Assembly: GCA_031359215.1 (NCBI GenBank)
Contig: JANMAA010000071.1
Span: 1-64,000 of the forward strand
Source of the DNA: GCA-002050365 sp031359215
Lineage (GTDB): Bacteria; Acidobacteriota; Blastocatellia; Pyrinomonadales; Pyrinomonadaceae
Direction of reading: 5' to 3'
DNA: 64,000 nucleotides
Shown here piece after piece: positions 35,665-44,501 of the stretch (its first letter is position 1; each line of letters begins with the position of its first letter). A model generated the notes under the pieces. That model was not told the DNA's origin, did no database searches, and saw only the letters and a program-made list of their open reading frames with translations. The translations under genes and the position numbers were made by a program.

Positions 35665-35729
35665 TCATTTGACTTAAATCATCAAACACCACAAAATATA
35701 GTGCTAACTTTTCCCGAAGGCACTACACG

Positions 35730-38700
35730 ATGTTCAAACTTCAGCGTCTCGAAATCACCGGCTTTAAATCTTTTGCCGATTACACCGAAATCGTTTTTAC
35801 AGGTAGCGGCATCACTGCTGTCGTTGGTCCGAACGGTTGCGGCAAATCAAACGTAAGTGATTGTATTGCTTGGGTTTTAGGTGAACAACGGGCAAAATCT
35901 TTGCGCGGTGAAGAGATGAAGGATGTCGTCTTTCAAGGCACGAGCAAACGCAAACCGAGCGGAATGGCAGAAGTCGTGCTTCATCTTGTCCGCGACGATG
36001 AACTGCTTTTTGAAACCGACGAAAACGAACTCGGCGACATTGATGAAGCAATTAGCGGTATTGATGCAAAAGCAATTGACGTTGACGAAATCGAAGCACG
36101 AGAATTGCAAGCTGAAAACATAGAATTTGAAACCACGCAAGCCGCGCAGGTCGGTTCGATTCAAACTGTCCAGACCAAAATAAAAACCAAACGGCATTGG
36201 AAACCGCGCAGTTTCGCGCTCGAATTTGCGCCCGGAGAAGCTATTTCGGTTACGCGGCGGCTCTATCTTTCGGGTGAAAGCGAATATCAACTCAACGCGA
36301 AAAATTGCCGTCTGCGCGATATTCAGGATTTATTTGCCGGAACAGGACTTTCAGGCGGTCATTATGCGCTGATCGAACAGGGAAAGATCGGACAGATTTT
36401 ATCTTCAAAACCGTCCGACCGCAGAAATTTGATCGAAGAAGCCGCCGGGATTTCCAAATTCCGCACACGCCAACGTGCTGCCGAAACACGGCTTGAATCT
36501 GCTAAAACAAATCTCAACCGCATTTCCGACATCGTTTCGGAAATTGATAAACAGGCAAATTCTCTGCGCCGGCAAGCCGCTAAAACCCGCCGTTATAAGA
36601 TATTGCGCGAAGAATTTCGGGAAACTCTGCGACAGGTTTACTCTGCCGAAGGCAAACATTTGTCGGAGATGGTGGAAGAATTGGAAGACAAACTTGCCGT
36701 AGCGATTCAAACCGAACGAAAAGTATTTAACAGTGTCGCCGAAAAAGATGAAGCCTTTCGTGAAGCAACCAATAAGGCTCGTGAGTCGGAAGAAAATCTG
36801 TCAACTCTCCGCGCCGCCCATTCGGAAAATGCTTTAGAGCGTGATAGAAACTTGCGTGAACAGCGGTATCAGCAAGAACAGATCACAAATTTAAATGCGC
36901 GTTCAGAAGTATTAAAAGGTGAAATCGAAGCTAACGAACAACGTCTTAAATTGCTCAAATCGGAAATCGAACGGCTGACGACCGACGAGCAAAAAGAACG
37001 CGCCGAAGCCGAAAAAGCCGAAACTTCTCTGCACGAAGCCGAAAACAAATACCAGGAAAAAATTAAAGAGCGGCGTGAACTCGAAGGCAAGCTCGATACG
37101 GAACGTGCTGAACTAATGACGCACACTTCCGCCGTCGGACGGTTTGCGGAAATTGAACGGCAACTCGAAAATACTGTTGAAAGATTGAAAGAACGGCTTG
37201 AAGGTTTGCATCGTGAAAACATTCGCGCCGCCGAAAATCATTCCGAACACGAAAAAGACGCAAAAATACTTGAAAAGAGTTTAGCCGAAGAACGCGCCAA
37301 GTTATTAAAGATGCAGACCGAAAAACAAAAACTTCTGGTCGAATCAGGCGAAGCACGCGTGATCTTACAAAATGCGGAAAAGATTCTAAGAGATTTGCGC
37401 GAAGAGTTTTCACGCACCAAACATCGGCTCGAAACATTGCAGGAACTCGAAGATAAACGCACGATATACGCTCCGACGGTGCAGAAGCTCTTTGCCGAAC
37501 AATCGAAGATCGGCGTGAAGTTTTTGGGGACTTTGGCAGATAAATTCAATGTCGCCGAGAAAACGGAAAAAGCCGTCGAGAATCTGTTCGGCAACTTTTT
37601 ACAAGCAGTTTTGGTCGCAAATATTGACGATGCGCGGAAAACAATCGATTATCTCGACAAAAGCATCGGCAGAATCGCCATTATTGTCTTCAACTTCAGT
37701 GAAAACAGTCATAAAACAAAGAACACTAAACAAAACATAAAGGATTTATTAGGTATTTCGGATGATTTTGCCGATTTTCTGACCGGGATTTTTCCGCGTG
37801 AGATGTCCGTGCAGATTACAGAAAACCTTGGCGAAGCAAAAGTGGAAGGAAATGAAGTTTTTGCAAATCTCGACGGTGATTTGAATTTCGGCGGCAAACT
37901 TTTCATCAGCGGCAAATCGAATTCCAACGAGAAAAACACTTCACTTTTAGCGTTCAAACGCGAATTGCGCGAACTCGATACGAAGAATAAGGCTTTGAGC
38001 AAGGAAGTCGAACGCGCCGAAAAAGAAATGGATAAAGCGCGATTTGCTTTGACGGAAAAAGAAAATGAAATTGTTGACGTGCAATCGTTAATGGTAAAGA
38101 TCGAGCGTGAATTGTTGAGTTTGGAAATTCGGGAAAAGTCTATCAAACAAGAAATGGAACGCAGCGAACGGCACGAAAAGGTAGTTGCGGAAGAAATTCA
38201 GCAACTCAAAATTGAATTTGCGGAGGTTCAGGAAAGACAAAAGGAAGCAAAAATCAACGCGACGAAGGCGGAAGAAGCGCGGGGCAGTTCGGCTGAAAAA
38301 CTTTCGGTCATCACGGAAAAACTAAACGAGTCGAGAAAGAATACCGAGAGTGAAAATATTATTTTAAATGAGAAAAAGACCTTAACTGCGACTTCCGCCG
38401 AGCGTCGGAGGTCGGCGCAAACGGCACTGAGGCGCGTTGAAAATGAAATGAAAGAACTCGAATCCCGGCTTGCCGTCCAAAATTTGGACATTTTGGACAC
38501 CGACGGCAAACAGGAGGGTTTGATTAAGTCGATTGCGGCGTTCGAGGAAAAAATATCGACGGCGGAAGAAGATCAGGAGCGCGAGCAAGACGAACTTACG
38601 GCGGCAACGGCGCATCTAAACTCTGCGCGTGAGTTTGCGGATGCGATGAGTGCCGAACTCGCGGAGTTAAATAAACTTTCCGCCGAAGCCAGAAACGAAC

Positions 38701-39476
38701 GGGCGACGTTCGAGATCAAACAAGCCGAAACAGTAACGAAATTGCGGAATGTTAACGAAAAATGTTCGCAGGATTTGAATATATCTTTGGTGGAATTGGT
38801 TGAAAACGGTGAGATCGGAGCAAATTTCGACTATGAGGAAGCGCGAAACAGGGTTGATGATCTGCGCGACAAACTTGAAAATTTCGGTGCGATCAATATG
38901 CTCGCGCTCGAAGAGTTGTCGGAAACCGAAGAACGGCTTCTTTTTCTGACATCGCAGCGTCAGGATATTATCGACAGCATTAACGCGGCGGAAGAAGCCT
39001 TGCGCGAGATAAAAGAGCGTTCACGGACACGATTTCGTGATGCTTTTACAAAGATAAATCATAATTTTACCGAATTTTTCGGTGAACTTTTCGGCGGCGG
39101 ACGCGGTGAGATGGCATTATTGGAAGCCGAAGATATTTTGGAAGCGGGGATTGAAATAGTCGCGCAGCCGCCCGGGAAACGTCTGCAAAACATTTTACTT
39201 TTGTCAGGCGGCGAAAAGGCAATGACGGCAATCGCGCTGGTTTTGGCGATCTTTCGTTATCGTCCCGCGCCCTTTTGTTTGTTGGATGAGGTTGACGCGC
39301 CGCTGGATGATGCCAACGTCGGACGCTTTGTGAACAAGATCGCCGAAATGTCGGAGAAAACACAGTTCATTGTTATCACGCACAACAAAAGAACGATGGA
39401 AGCGGCAAAAGCGTTATATGGCGTTACGATGCAGGAGGCTGGAGTTTCAAAAGTGGTTTCCGTAAGATTTGAATAG
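35730..39476 (+). CDS. smc: Chromosome segregation ATPase SMC
   Basis: Structural maintenance of chromosomes protein (1248 residues). The N-terminal ATPase half has Walker A GPNGCGKS (33-40) and YALIEQGKIGQILSSKP. Two long coiled-coil arms follow (about 250-575 and 755-1010). The hinge domain is near 590-745. The C-terminal half has LLSGGEKAMTAIALV (signature) and PFCLLDEVDAPLDDANV (Walker B). Residues about 88-160 form a Glu/Asp-rich insertion (from DDELLFETDENELGDIDEAI) between the usual VVLHL strand and ISVTRRLYLSGESEY, absent from typical SMC. The head therefore has an extra acidic loop. scpA and scpB are not in the window. Confidence 0.96.
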   Translation: MFKLQRLEITGFKSFADYTEIVFTGSGITAVVGPNGCGKSNVSDCIAWVLGEQRAKSLRGEEMKDVVFQGTSKRKPSGMAEVVLHLVRDDELLFETDENELGDIDEAISGIDAKAIDVDEIEARELQAENIEFETTQAAQVGSIQTVQTKIKTKRHWKPRSFALEFAPGEAISVTRRLYLSGESEYQLNAKNCRLRDIQDLFAGTGLSGGHYALIEQGKIGQILSSKPSDRRNLIEEAAGISKFRTRQRAAETRLESAKTNLNRISDIVSEIDKQANSLRRQAAKTRRYKILREEFRETLRQVYSAEGKHLSEMVEELEDKLAVAIQTERKVFNSVAEKDEAFREATNKARESEENLSTLRAAHSENALERDRNLREQRYQQEQITNLNARSEVLKGEIEANEQRLKLLKSEIERLTTDEQKERAEAEKAETSLHEAENKYQEKIKERRELEGKLDTERAELMTHTSAVGRFAEIERQLENTVERLKERLEGLHRENIRAAENHSEHEKDAKILEKSLAEERAKLLKMQTEKQKLLVESGEARVILQNAEKILRDLREEFSRTKHRLETLQELEDKRTIYAPTVQKLFAEQSKIGVKFLGTLADKFNVAEKTEKAVENLFGNFLQAVLVANIDDARKTIDYLDKSIGRIAIIVFNFSENSHKTKNTKQNIKDLLGISDDFADFLTGIFPREMSVQITENLGEAKVEGNEVFANLDGDLNFGGKLFISGKSNSNEKNTSLLAFKRELRELDTKNKALSKEVERAEKEMDKARFALTEKENEIVDVQSLMVKIERELLSLEIREKSIKQEMERSERHEKVVAEEIQQLKIEFAEVQERQKEAKINATKAEEARGSSAEKLSVITEKLNESRKNTESENIILNEKKTLTATSAERRRSAQTALRRVENEMKELESRLAVQNLDILDTDGKQEGLIKSIAAFEEKISTAEEDQEREQDELTAATAHLNSAREFADAMSAELAELNKLSAEARNERATFEIKQAETVTKLRNVNEKCSQDLNISLVELVENGEIGANFDYEEARNRVDDLRDKLENFGAINMLALEELSETEERLLFLTSQRQDIIDSINAAEEALREIKERSRTRFRDAFTKINHNFTEFFGELFGGGRGEMALLEAEDILEAGIEIVAQPPGKRLQNILLLSGGEKAMTAIALVLAIFRYRPAPFCLLDEVDAPLDDANVGRFVNKIAEMSEKTQFIVITHNKRTMEAAKALYGVTMQEAGVSKVVSVRFE

Positions 39477-39494
39477 AGAGGTTTTATTTAAGCA

Positions 39495-40178
39495 ATGAAT
39501 AATATAGCGACGGAAGATAACTTCGTGTTAGACAAATTTACAGCGATTGATTTTTTGCTGAACGGAAGCGGCAGAACAATATTGCTGAACGATATTTCAT
39601 GGGAAGAATATGAACTTTTTCTAAATGACTTTGAAGAACGTGCCGGCTGGAGACTTGCTTTTGATAAAGGGAAACTAGAGATTATGCCGCCAACATTAGA
39701 ACACGATCATTACAGTTTTTCGTTTCACAATTTTGTTTTAGCATATTGTGATGAATTTGAAATAACGCTCGAAGGTGCAGGTTCGACTACTTTCAGGCGA
39801 CAATTTCTCAAAAAAGGCGTTGAACCGGACGAATGTTTCTATATTCAAAGTGCCGAAAAGATCATCGGCTTAAAATTTGACAGCAAAGAATATCCGGCAC
39901 CCGATATTGCGGTCGAGATAGATGTTACTACCGAATCGCTCGATAAGTTTCCGATCTACGCGGCGTTGGAAGTGCCTGAAGTGTGGATTTACGACGGTGA
40001 AAAGGTTTCCTTTTATCAACTCGAAGCCGAAAGTTATCATCAAACGGCTAACAGTTGTGCGCTGCCGCTTCTTTCTGCGGAGAAATTAACCGAAGTTCTC
40101 GAAATAAGCAAAACAAAAGGACAAACATCATCGCTAAGACATTTCCGAAAATGGTTAAGCACACAAAGAACGGCTTAA
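39495..40178 (+). CDS. Uma2-family (DUF820) putative restriction-fold nuclease
   Basis: A 227-residue protein of the Uma2/DUF820 family, which has a PD-(D/E)XK nuclease fold. The conserved blocks are DECFYIQSAEKI, APDIAVEIDVTTESLDKFPIYAAL and VPEVWIYDG. These genes are abundant in Cyanobacteria, Chloroflexi and Acidobacteria; their biological role is not known and a link to mobile DNA is often assumed. It starts 18 bases after smc on the same strand and is followed closely by a secreted protein gene. Confidence 0.85.
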   Translation: MNNIATEDNFVLDKFTAIDFLLNGSGRTILLNDISWEEYELFLNDFEERAGWRLAFDKGKLEIMPPTLEHDHYSFSFHNFVLAYCDEFEITLEGAGSTTFRRQFLKKGVEPDECFYIQSAEKIIGLKFDSKEYPAPDIAVEIDVTTESLDKFPIYAALEVPEVWIYDGEKVSFYQLEAESYHQTANSCALPLLSAEKLTEVLEISKTKGQTSSLRHFRKWLSTQRTA

Positions 40179-40202
40179 TAAATACACCGGTAATAAATTA
40201 AA

Positions 40203-41021
40203 ATGAAAAAATTAAGGTTTACAATATTATTTTTGACGATAATTCTGGCATTAACGGGTTTGGTTTTTGCACAAACGAAGAAACGCAATTCGAGAAAGCC
40301 GGTTACTGAATCGAAACAGGAGAAGGTTACGACGGATGAAGTCGCCAAACCTGTTAACGCCGTCAAGAAAAACGAGCGGACACCCGCCGAAGATGATAAA
40401 AAGGTCGTTGTCGAAGCAAAGACCGTTCCCGTCTATTTTTATACGTTCGCGCAGCCGAATTTTACGGTTTCGGATGTCTCCATCGAACACGATGAGACCG
40501 GAAAAGGTAAGATAACATTCCTGAAACAGACGTTTTCCGAGCCGATTACCGATCCGATTCAACTTTCACCGACGGCTTTGGAGCGCATAAAGAATGTTTG
40601 GAACGCGCTCGACTTTCTTAATTCAAACGAAAGTTATCAATATGTTAAAGATTATTCTCATCTCGGCACGATGAAGTTCACTATCAAAAAAGACGGTCGT
40701 GAGCGAACCGCTTCCTTTAATTGGACGGAAAATAAAGACGCTAAAGCATTGGCGGACGAGTATCGCAAGATCGGTAATCAGTATATTTGGCTATTCGATT
40801 TCAGTGTTGCGCGTGAAAACCAACCGCTCGAAACGCCGCGTATGATGGATGCGCTCGAATCACTTATCAAACGCAACGAAGTGTCCGACGCAGCGCAAAT
40901 GATTCCCTTTTTCAAAGAATTAACCGACGACGAACGAGTCCCGTTAATCACCCGCAACCACGCCAAGCGTCTCATCGAAAAAATCGAGAAACAAGTTGCG
41001 AAAATGAAAAAGGACAATTAG
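40203..41021 (+). CDS. Hypothetical secreted protein (272 aa)
   Basis: I do not recognise a family. A signal peptide covers residues 1-22 (MKKLRFTILFLTIILALTGL, then VFA). A Lys/Arg-rich low-complexity linker follows (25-75). A folded part then has alternating beta strands (YFYTFAQPNFTVSDVSIEHD, GTMKFTIKKDGRERTASFNW) and a helical C-terminal third ending in a Lys-rich tail. It may be periplasmic. It shares the strand with the Uma2 gene and ends before a strong bidirectional terminator. Confidence 0.7.
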   Translation: MKKLRFTILFLTIILALTGLVFAQTKKRNSRKPVTESKQEKVTTDEVAKPVNAVKKNERTPAEDDKKVVVEAKTVPVYFYTFAQPNFTVSDVSIEHDETGKGKITFLKQTFSEPITDPIQLSPTALERIKNVWNALDFLNSNESYQYVKDYSHLGTMKFTIKKDGRERTASFNWTENKDAKALADEYRKIGNQYIWLFDFSVARENQPLETPRMMDALESLIKRNEVSDAAQMIPFFKELTDDERVPLITRNHAKRLIEKIEKQVAKMKKDN

Positions 41022-41060
41022 AATTAATTAACTTTCATTGTATATTTTTCGACTGACAAA

Positions 41061-41101
41061 AAAGATGCGGAGTCATATTTATAAATGATTCCGCATCTTT
41101 T
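41061..41101. terminator. Bidirectional terminator
   Basis: AAAGATGCGGAGTCAT / ATGATTCCGCATCTTT forms a 16-bp stem with one G-U pair and an 8-base loop, with A and T runs on both sides. It separates the convergent secreted-protein gene (plus) and CSLREAI gene (minus). Confidence 0.9.
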
Positions 41102-41125
41102 GTTTATCGAGAACACTTCCACTAA

Positions 41126-43111
41126 TTATTTAATCAATACTGCCGAGTTGCCGGTTTGAATAACATTTCTTTCCGGTTTGACGATTACATTGCACCGCGC
41201 CCTGATATTCGCCGCGTGGAACGTGCTTGCTGCTCTAAGCGTGAAATCTACCGGCTGATTCGGATCGATCGGAGTGAACGTCACCACTATCGGCATTGTT
41301 GTTCCTGCTGTAAATGGCGGAATGTTCACTACTGCATTGATTGGTGTTCCGACTACCGTTAATGATTGCGTTCCCGTTCCCGCGTTGACGTGATCCACCG
41401 TAACCGAACCTGCTCCACTCGATATGCCAAACGACACGATTCCACCCGGAAACAAATCGCCTTCGGTAACAGTTGTCGAAGGTGTGCAGACTTCCGCACA
41501 TCGTGCTCTGATGTTCGCCGCGTGGAAAGTGCTTGCCGCTCGCAAAGTAAAGTCAACCGCCAGTCCCGGATTGATCGGAGTAAATGTCACAACGACTGGA
41601 TTCTGAGTTCCGGGCGTAAATGGCGGAATATTAACGACCGCATTAGTGGCACTCACCACCGTCAGCAATTGCAGACCAGTTCCCGCATTAACGTGATCCA
41701 CCGTAACCGAACCTGCACCACTTGTTACGCCAAATGAAACGATACCACCCGGGAATAGATCGCCTTCGGTTACAGTTGTGCTTGGTGTGCAAACATTACC
41801 CGGAGTTGGAGTCGGTGTTGCTGTTGGAGTTGCTGTTGGAGTTGGTGTAACTGTCGGTGTTGGAGTCGGTGTTGTTTGAACTTCATAAGCACCGATGTCA
41901 ACCGTTGGTGTATTATCGTTATTGCCGTCAACAATGCGCGGGAAACCTGTTCCACGTTGGTCAAAGTTAAGCGGTGTGCTGTTAGACGGATCAATTGCCA
42001 AAGTATTTAACCCGCTATCAATCGCCGGGCTGCCAGCAAGTAGTGCGCGTGTCGGAGTTCTTCCACCGTTATTTTGCAGTATGCCGAGCATTGGATTCAC
42101 ATCTCGTATGTCGGATGGCTGGTAGGTTATGGCAAAAGGTCCGGTGTTAGTTGAATCACCCGGCGAATCGCCGACAAGATTGCCACCCGCCGATGTTATT
42201 GTGCCGCTGAAAAAATTTATTTCCGTAATACTACCAGATGACGCAATATTGCCCGCCACAATCGTATTTCCGAAATTAAGCGTCCCATTATTGAAGATGC
42301 CACCGCCGCCGCTGCCTGTAAGATTATTGGTAATGGTTACATTGCGGAGCGTTGCATTGCCCGAGTTGCAAATACTGCCTGCCCCCCTACTGCCGGGACT
42401 CTGATTTCCTGAGATAGTCGAGTTAACAATTGTCAGCGTGGTATTGGGTGTATTGACAATGCAAGAACAAGCAATGCTGCTGTTCTCGGAAAGGGTTGAG
42501 TTGACAATACGATGCGTGCCGCCAATTAACGACATGCATCCGCCGCCGTTCCCCGCAAGGTCAACTGCCTGGTTGCGGAAAACGTGAACGCCGTCAAGTG
42601 TCAATGCTCCTCCTGCTACAAGCAGCGCGCCGCCGGATAATGACTGAGCTCGGGTCAAGGTCATGCCAGAGATAGTAACAGTTGCATTGGTTAGATTAAA
42701 GATGTTACCAGCTCCGATAATCGTTAAAATGTTTGCACCTGTTCCGTTGATGGTTAATGTGCCGGTATTATTGATGGCAAGCGTTCCGGTCAAGGTGATA
42801 GTTGTTAGATTTGGGGCAAAGTTAATTATATCGTCAGATGCAAAAGCATCTGCGGCGGCAATGGCTTCGCGTAAAGAGCAATCGCCTGTCGCGCAGGTGG
42901 CATTTCGATCATCATTTCTGGTAACAGTTAAAATTAATGGTGTCGGCGTTGGCACACCGTTGATCGAAAATTGTTCGGTGGTTTGCATTTCTGCCGTTGT
43001 TTGCCACACGAGCAAACTTGTTATGGCAAATAATGCGACAATCGATAGGGAAATGAACAATCTGAGATTGTTTCGACGGGTTGACGAAAATAGGTTTCTT
43101 AAGTTTTTCAT
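41126..43111 (-). CDS. CSLREAI-domain beta-helix surface protein
   Basis: A 661-residue exported protein. The N-terminal hydrophobic segment (residues 18-37) is a signal or anchor. The CSLREAI motif (GDCSLREAIAAADAF) is near residue 75, followed by a right-handed beta-helix (about 90-400) with parallel-repeat motifs such as NSTISGNQSPGSRGAGSI. A Thr-Pro linker (about 414-438) follows. The C-terminal third (about 440-636) is two nearly identical copies of a beta-sandwich unit of about 97 residues starting CTPSTTVTEGDLFPGG and ending HAANIRARC. No LPXTG, PEP-CTERM or Por sorting signal is visible. Proteins of this kind are common in large-genome environmental bacteria; their ligand is unknown. 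Confidence 0.85.
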   Translation of the reverse strand: MKNLRNLFSSTRRNNLRLFISLSIVALFAITSLLVWQTTAEMQTTEQFSINGVPTPTPLILTVTRNDDRNATCATGDCSLREAIAAADAFASDDIINFAPNLTTITLTGTLAINNTGTLTINGTGANILTIIGAGNIFNLTNATVTISGMTLTRAQSLSGGALLVAGGALTLDGVHVFRNQAVDLAGNGGGCMSLIGGTHRIVNSTLSENSSIACSCIVNTPNTTLTIVNSTISGNQSPGSRGAGSICNSGNATLRNVTITNNLTGSGGGGIFNNGTLNFGNTIVAGNIASSGSITEINFFSGTITSAGGNLVGDSPGDSTNTGPFAITYQPSDIRDVNPMLGILQNNGGRTPTRALLAGSPAIDSGLNTLAIDPSNSTPLNFDQRGTGFPRIVDGNNDNTPTVDIGAYEVQTTPTPTPTVTPTPTATPTATPTPTPGNVCTPSTTVTEGDLFPGGIVSFGVTSGAGSVTVDHVNAGTGLQLLTVVSATNAVVNIPPFTPGTQNPVVVTFTPINPGLAVDFTLRAASTFHAANIRARCAEVCTPSTTVTEGDLFPGGIVSFGISSGAGSVTVDHVNAGTGTQSLTVVGTPINAVVNIPPFTAGTTMPIVVTFTPIDPNQPVDFTLRAASTFHAANIRARCNVIVKPERNVIQTGNSAVLIK

Positions 43112-43418
43112 TGCAGGACTCCTTACTTTAACGGGCGTTGGTTGAATAGATAGACAAAGTAATTAAATCTTTGTCGAGAAATTTGTGATAAGTAATTATA
43201 GGCTCATTTATTTTGCAAAGTAAAGGTTTTTAAAGGAGACATTTTTATTGTCAGAATAATTTAATATGATTTGCAGCTAAGTGAATCGGTTTAATTGTGG
43301 TCGAATCGAATAAAAACGCGGCGGCTTTTGATAATTAATGATGAAATGCCGATGGTTGTTGGGTGAAATTGGATAATTGAGATATGTTCATTTATTTTTG
43401 AAGCTAATTATTTAATAA
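43112..43418. other. Intergenic region between the CSLREAI gene and the 21-nt array
   Basis: These 307 AT-rich bases carry no open frame of note. They should contain the promoter of the minus-strand CSLREAI gene; no clear -35/-10 pair stands out by eye. Confidence 0.4.
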
Positions 43419-43661
43419 ATGAAGGCTATCGATAACTTAGTGAAGGGTATCATTAACTTGGTAAAAGGTATCATTTTTCCATCGAAGGGCTTCACCAATT
43501 TAATGAAGGGTATCATTTTTCTATCGGAGGGCTTCATTAACTTAATGAAGGGTGTCATTTTTCTATCGAAGGTTGTCGATAACTTGAGGAAGATTGTCGA
43601 TAAAATAATATTTCTTGTTATTTCTTCAATTAAGACATATACTCCTTGCGACTTATCTTAA
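43419..43661 (+). CDS. Heptapeptide-repeat small ORF (80 aa), expression uncertain
   Basis: The frame starts at ATG 43419 and is encoded by the 21-nt array. It gives KAIDNLV, KGIINLV, KGIIFPS, KGFTNLM, KGIIFLS, EGFINLM, KGVIFLS, KVVDNLR, KIVDKII and a short tail. Lys and Gly alternate with hydrophobic positions 3, 4 and 6, giving a periodic amphipathic pattern. No convincing ribosome binding site precedes the ATG. A second array with a similar minus-strand peptide lies upstream of the decayed gene at 57100-57257. It may be a real small protein, a leader, or only a minisatellite that happens to stay open because its period is a multiple of three. Confidence 0.35.
   Translation: MKAIDNLVKGIINLVKGIIFPSKGFTNLMKGIIFLSEGFINLMKGVIFLSKVVDNLRKIVDKIIFLVISSIKTYTPCDLS
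43422..43610 (+). repeat. Array of nine 21-nt repeats encoding a heptapeptide ORF
   Basis: Nine degenerate 21-base units run without interruption from 43422. They begin AAGGCTATCGATAACTTAGT or AAGGGTATCATTTTTCTATC, in an alternating fashion. In the frame starting at ATG 43419 each unit encodes seven residues with the form K-G-(I/F)-I-(N/F)-L-x. The array ends about 80 bases before the next gene. Confidence 0.8.
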
Positions 43662-43691
43662 ATCTTTCAGTTCACAGGAGAAAATAAAAAT

Positions 43692-44393
43692 ATGATTCCG
43701 AATCCTGCTTGGTTTCCGACCAATATGGCGGCGCGTGTGTTGTGGTTTGCCAATTTTAAGAAACAATTTGCCGAGTTAGCCACTGATCTGGGATTTTCGG
43801 CGGCTGATGTAACCTCAGTGACCAATGACAATTCGGTGATGCAGTTTTTGGGCGAAACGACTGTCGAGATGAAAAACTTCGATGATGCCGTGCGAAAATA
43901 TCGCATCATTATCACCGAACATAAGGTCGGCGATCCGATGCCGGATTTTCCTGCCGTGCCGGTGATGACACTGCCGGTCGAGATTCCGACGGGTTTGTTT
44001 GAACGCTTGAGCGATCTGGTTGACCGCATCAGATTGGCGGCGAGTTTTACGCAAGAGATCGGCGCGATGCTCGGCATCAATCCGGTGCAGCCGACACCGC
44101 CCGACCCGAACACGGTCAAGCCGACCATCAAAGCGACACCGTTATTTGAAAGTTATAAGTTCGACGCGTTCGTGATGCGAATGGGAATGGATAGTTTTAA
44201 GGTGCAGATCAGGCGAATGGAATCGGAAACTTGGACGGATGCCGGTTTCGGCACGTCGTCGCCGCTCGAAATTACCGTTCAACCGACCACTCCCGGACAA
44301 CCGGAACGCTTGCAAGTGCGTGCCATCCTCATCAAAAAGAACGAACCCGTCGGTCAACCGTCCGATCCGGTCTATGTTACCGTCAACCCGTAA
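43692..44393 (+). CDS. Hypothetical protein with C-terminal fibronectin III-like domain (233 aa)
   Basis: The start follows AGGAG with good spacing. I recognise the type from Acidobacteriota-like genomes but no function is known. Residues 1-120 are mostly helical (NMAARVLWFANFKKQFAELA, VDRIRLAASFTQEIGAMLGI). A Pro-rich hinge (VQPTPPDPNTVKPTIK) follows. The C-terminal third (about 145-233) has a beta-sandwich pattern like fibronectin III (PERLQVRAILIKKNEPVGQP, YVTVNP). There is no signal peptide. It lies just downstream of the 21-nt repeat array and ends before a very long hairpin. Confidence 0.7.
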   Translation: MIPNPAWFPTNMAARVLWFANFKKQFAELATDLGFSAADVTSVTNDNSVMQFLGETTVEMKNFDDAVRKYRIIITEHKVGDPMPDFPAVPVMTLPVEIPTGLFERLSDLVDRIRLAASFTQEIGAMLGINPVQPTPPDPNTVKPTIKATPLFESYKFDAFVMRMGMDSFKVQIRRMESETWTDAGFGTSSPLEITVQPTTPGQPERLQVRAILIKKNEPVGQPSDPVYVTVNP

Positions 44394-44408
44394 GTCACGC
44401 ATAAAATT

Positions 44409-44489
44409 ATGCAGAAACACGCACGAAGCAAGTGTGTAATCTTCTTTAATGAAGTTCAAGACACACTTACTTCGTGCGTGTTTCTGCAT
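44409..44489. terminator. Long bidirectional hairpin between convergent genes
   Basis: Two 29-base arms (44409-44437 and 44461-44489) are exact inverted copies except for one position, which pairs as G-U in the minus-strand RNA. An inner hairpin CTTC/GAAG lies in the 23-base loop. It separates the plus-strand hypothetical gene and kgd (minus). It lacks a strong T-run, so it may be an mRNA-stabilising or repetitive palindromic element as much as a terminator. Confidence 0.75.
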
Positions 44490-44501
44490 TTGCCGACTTG
44501 T

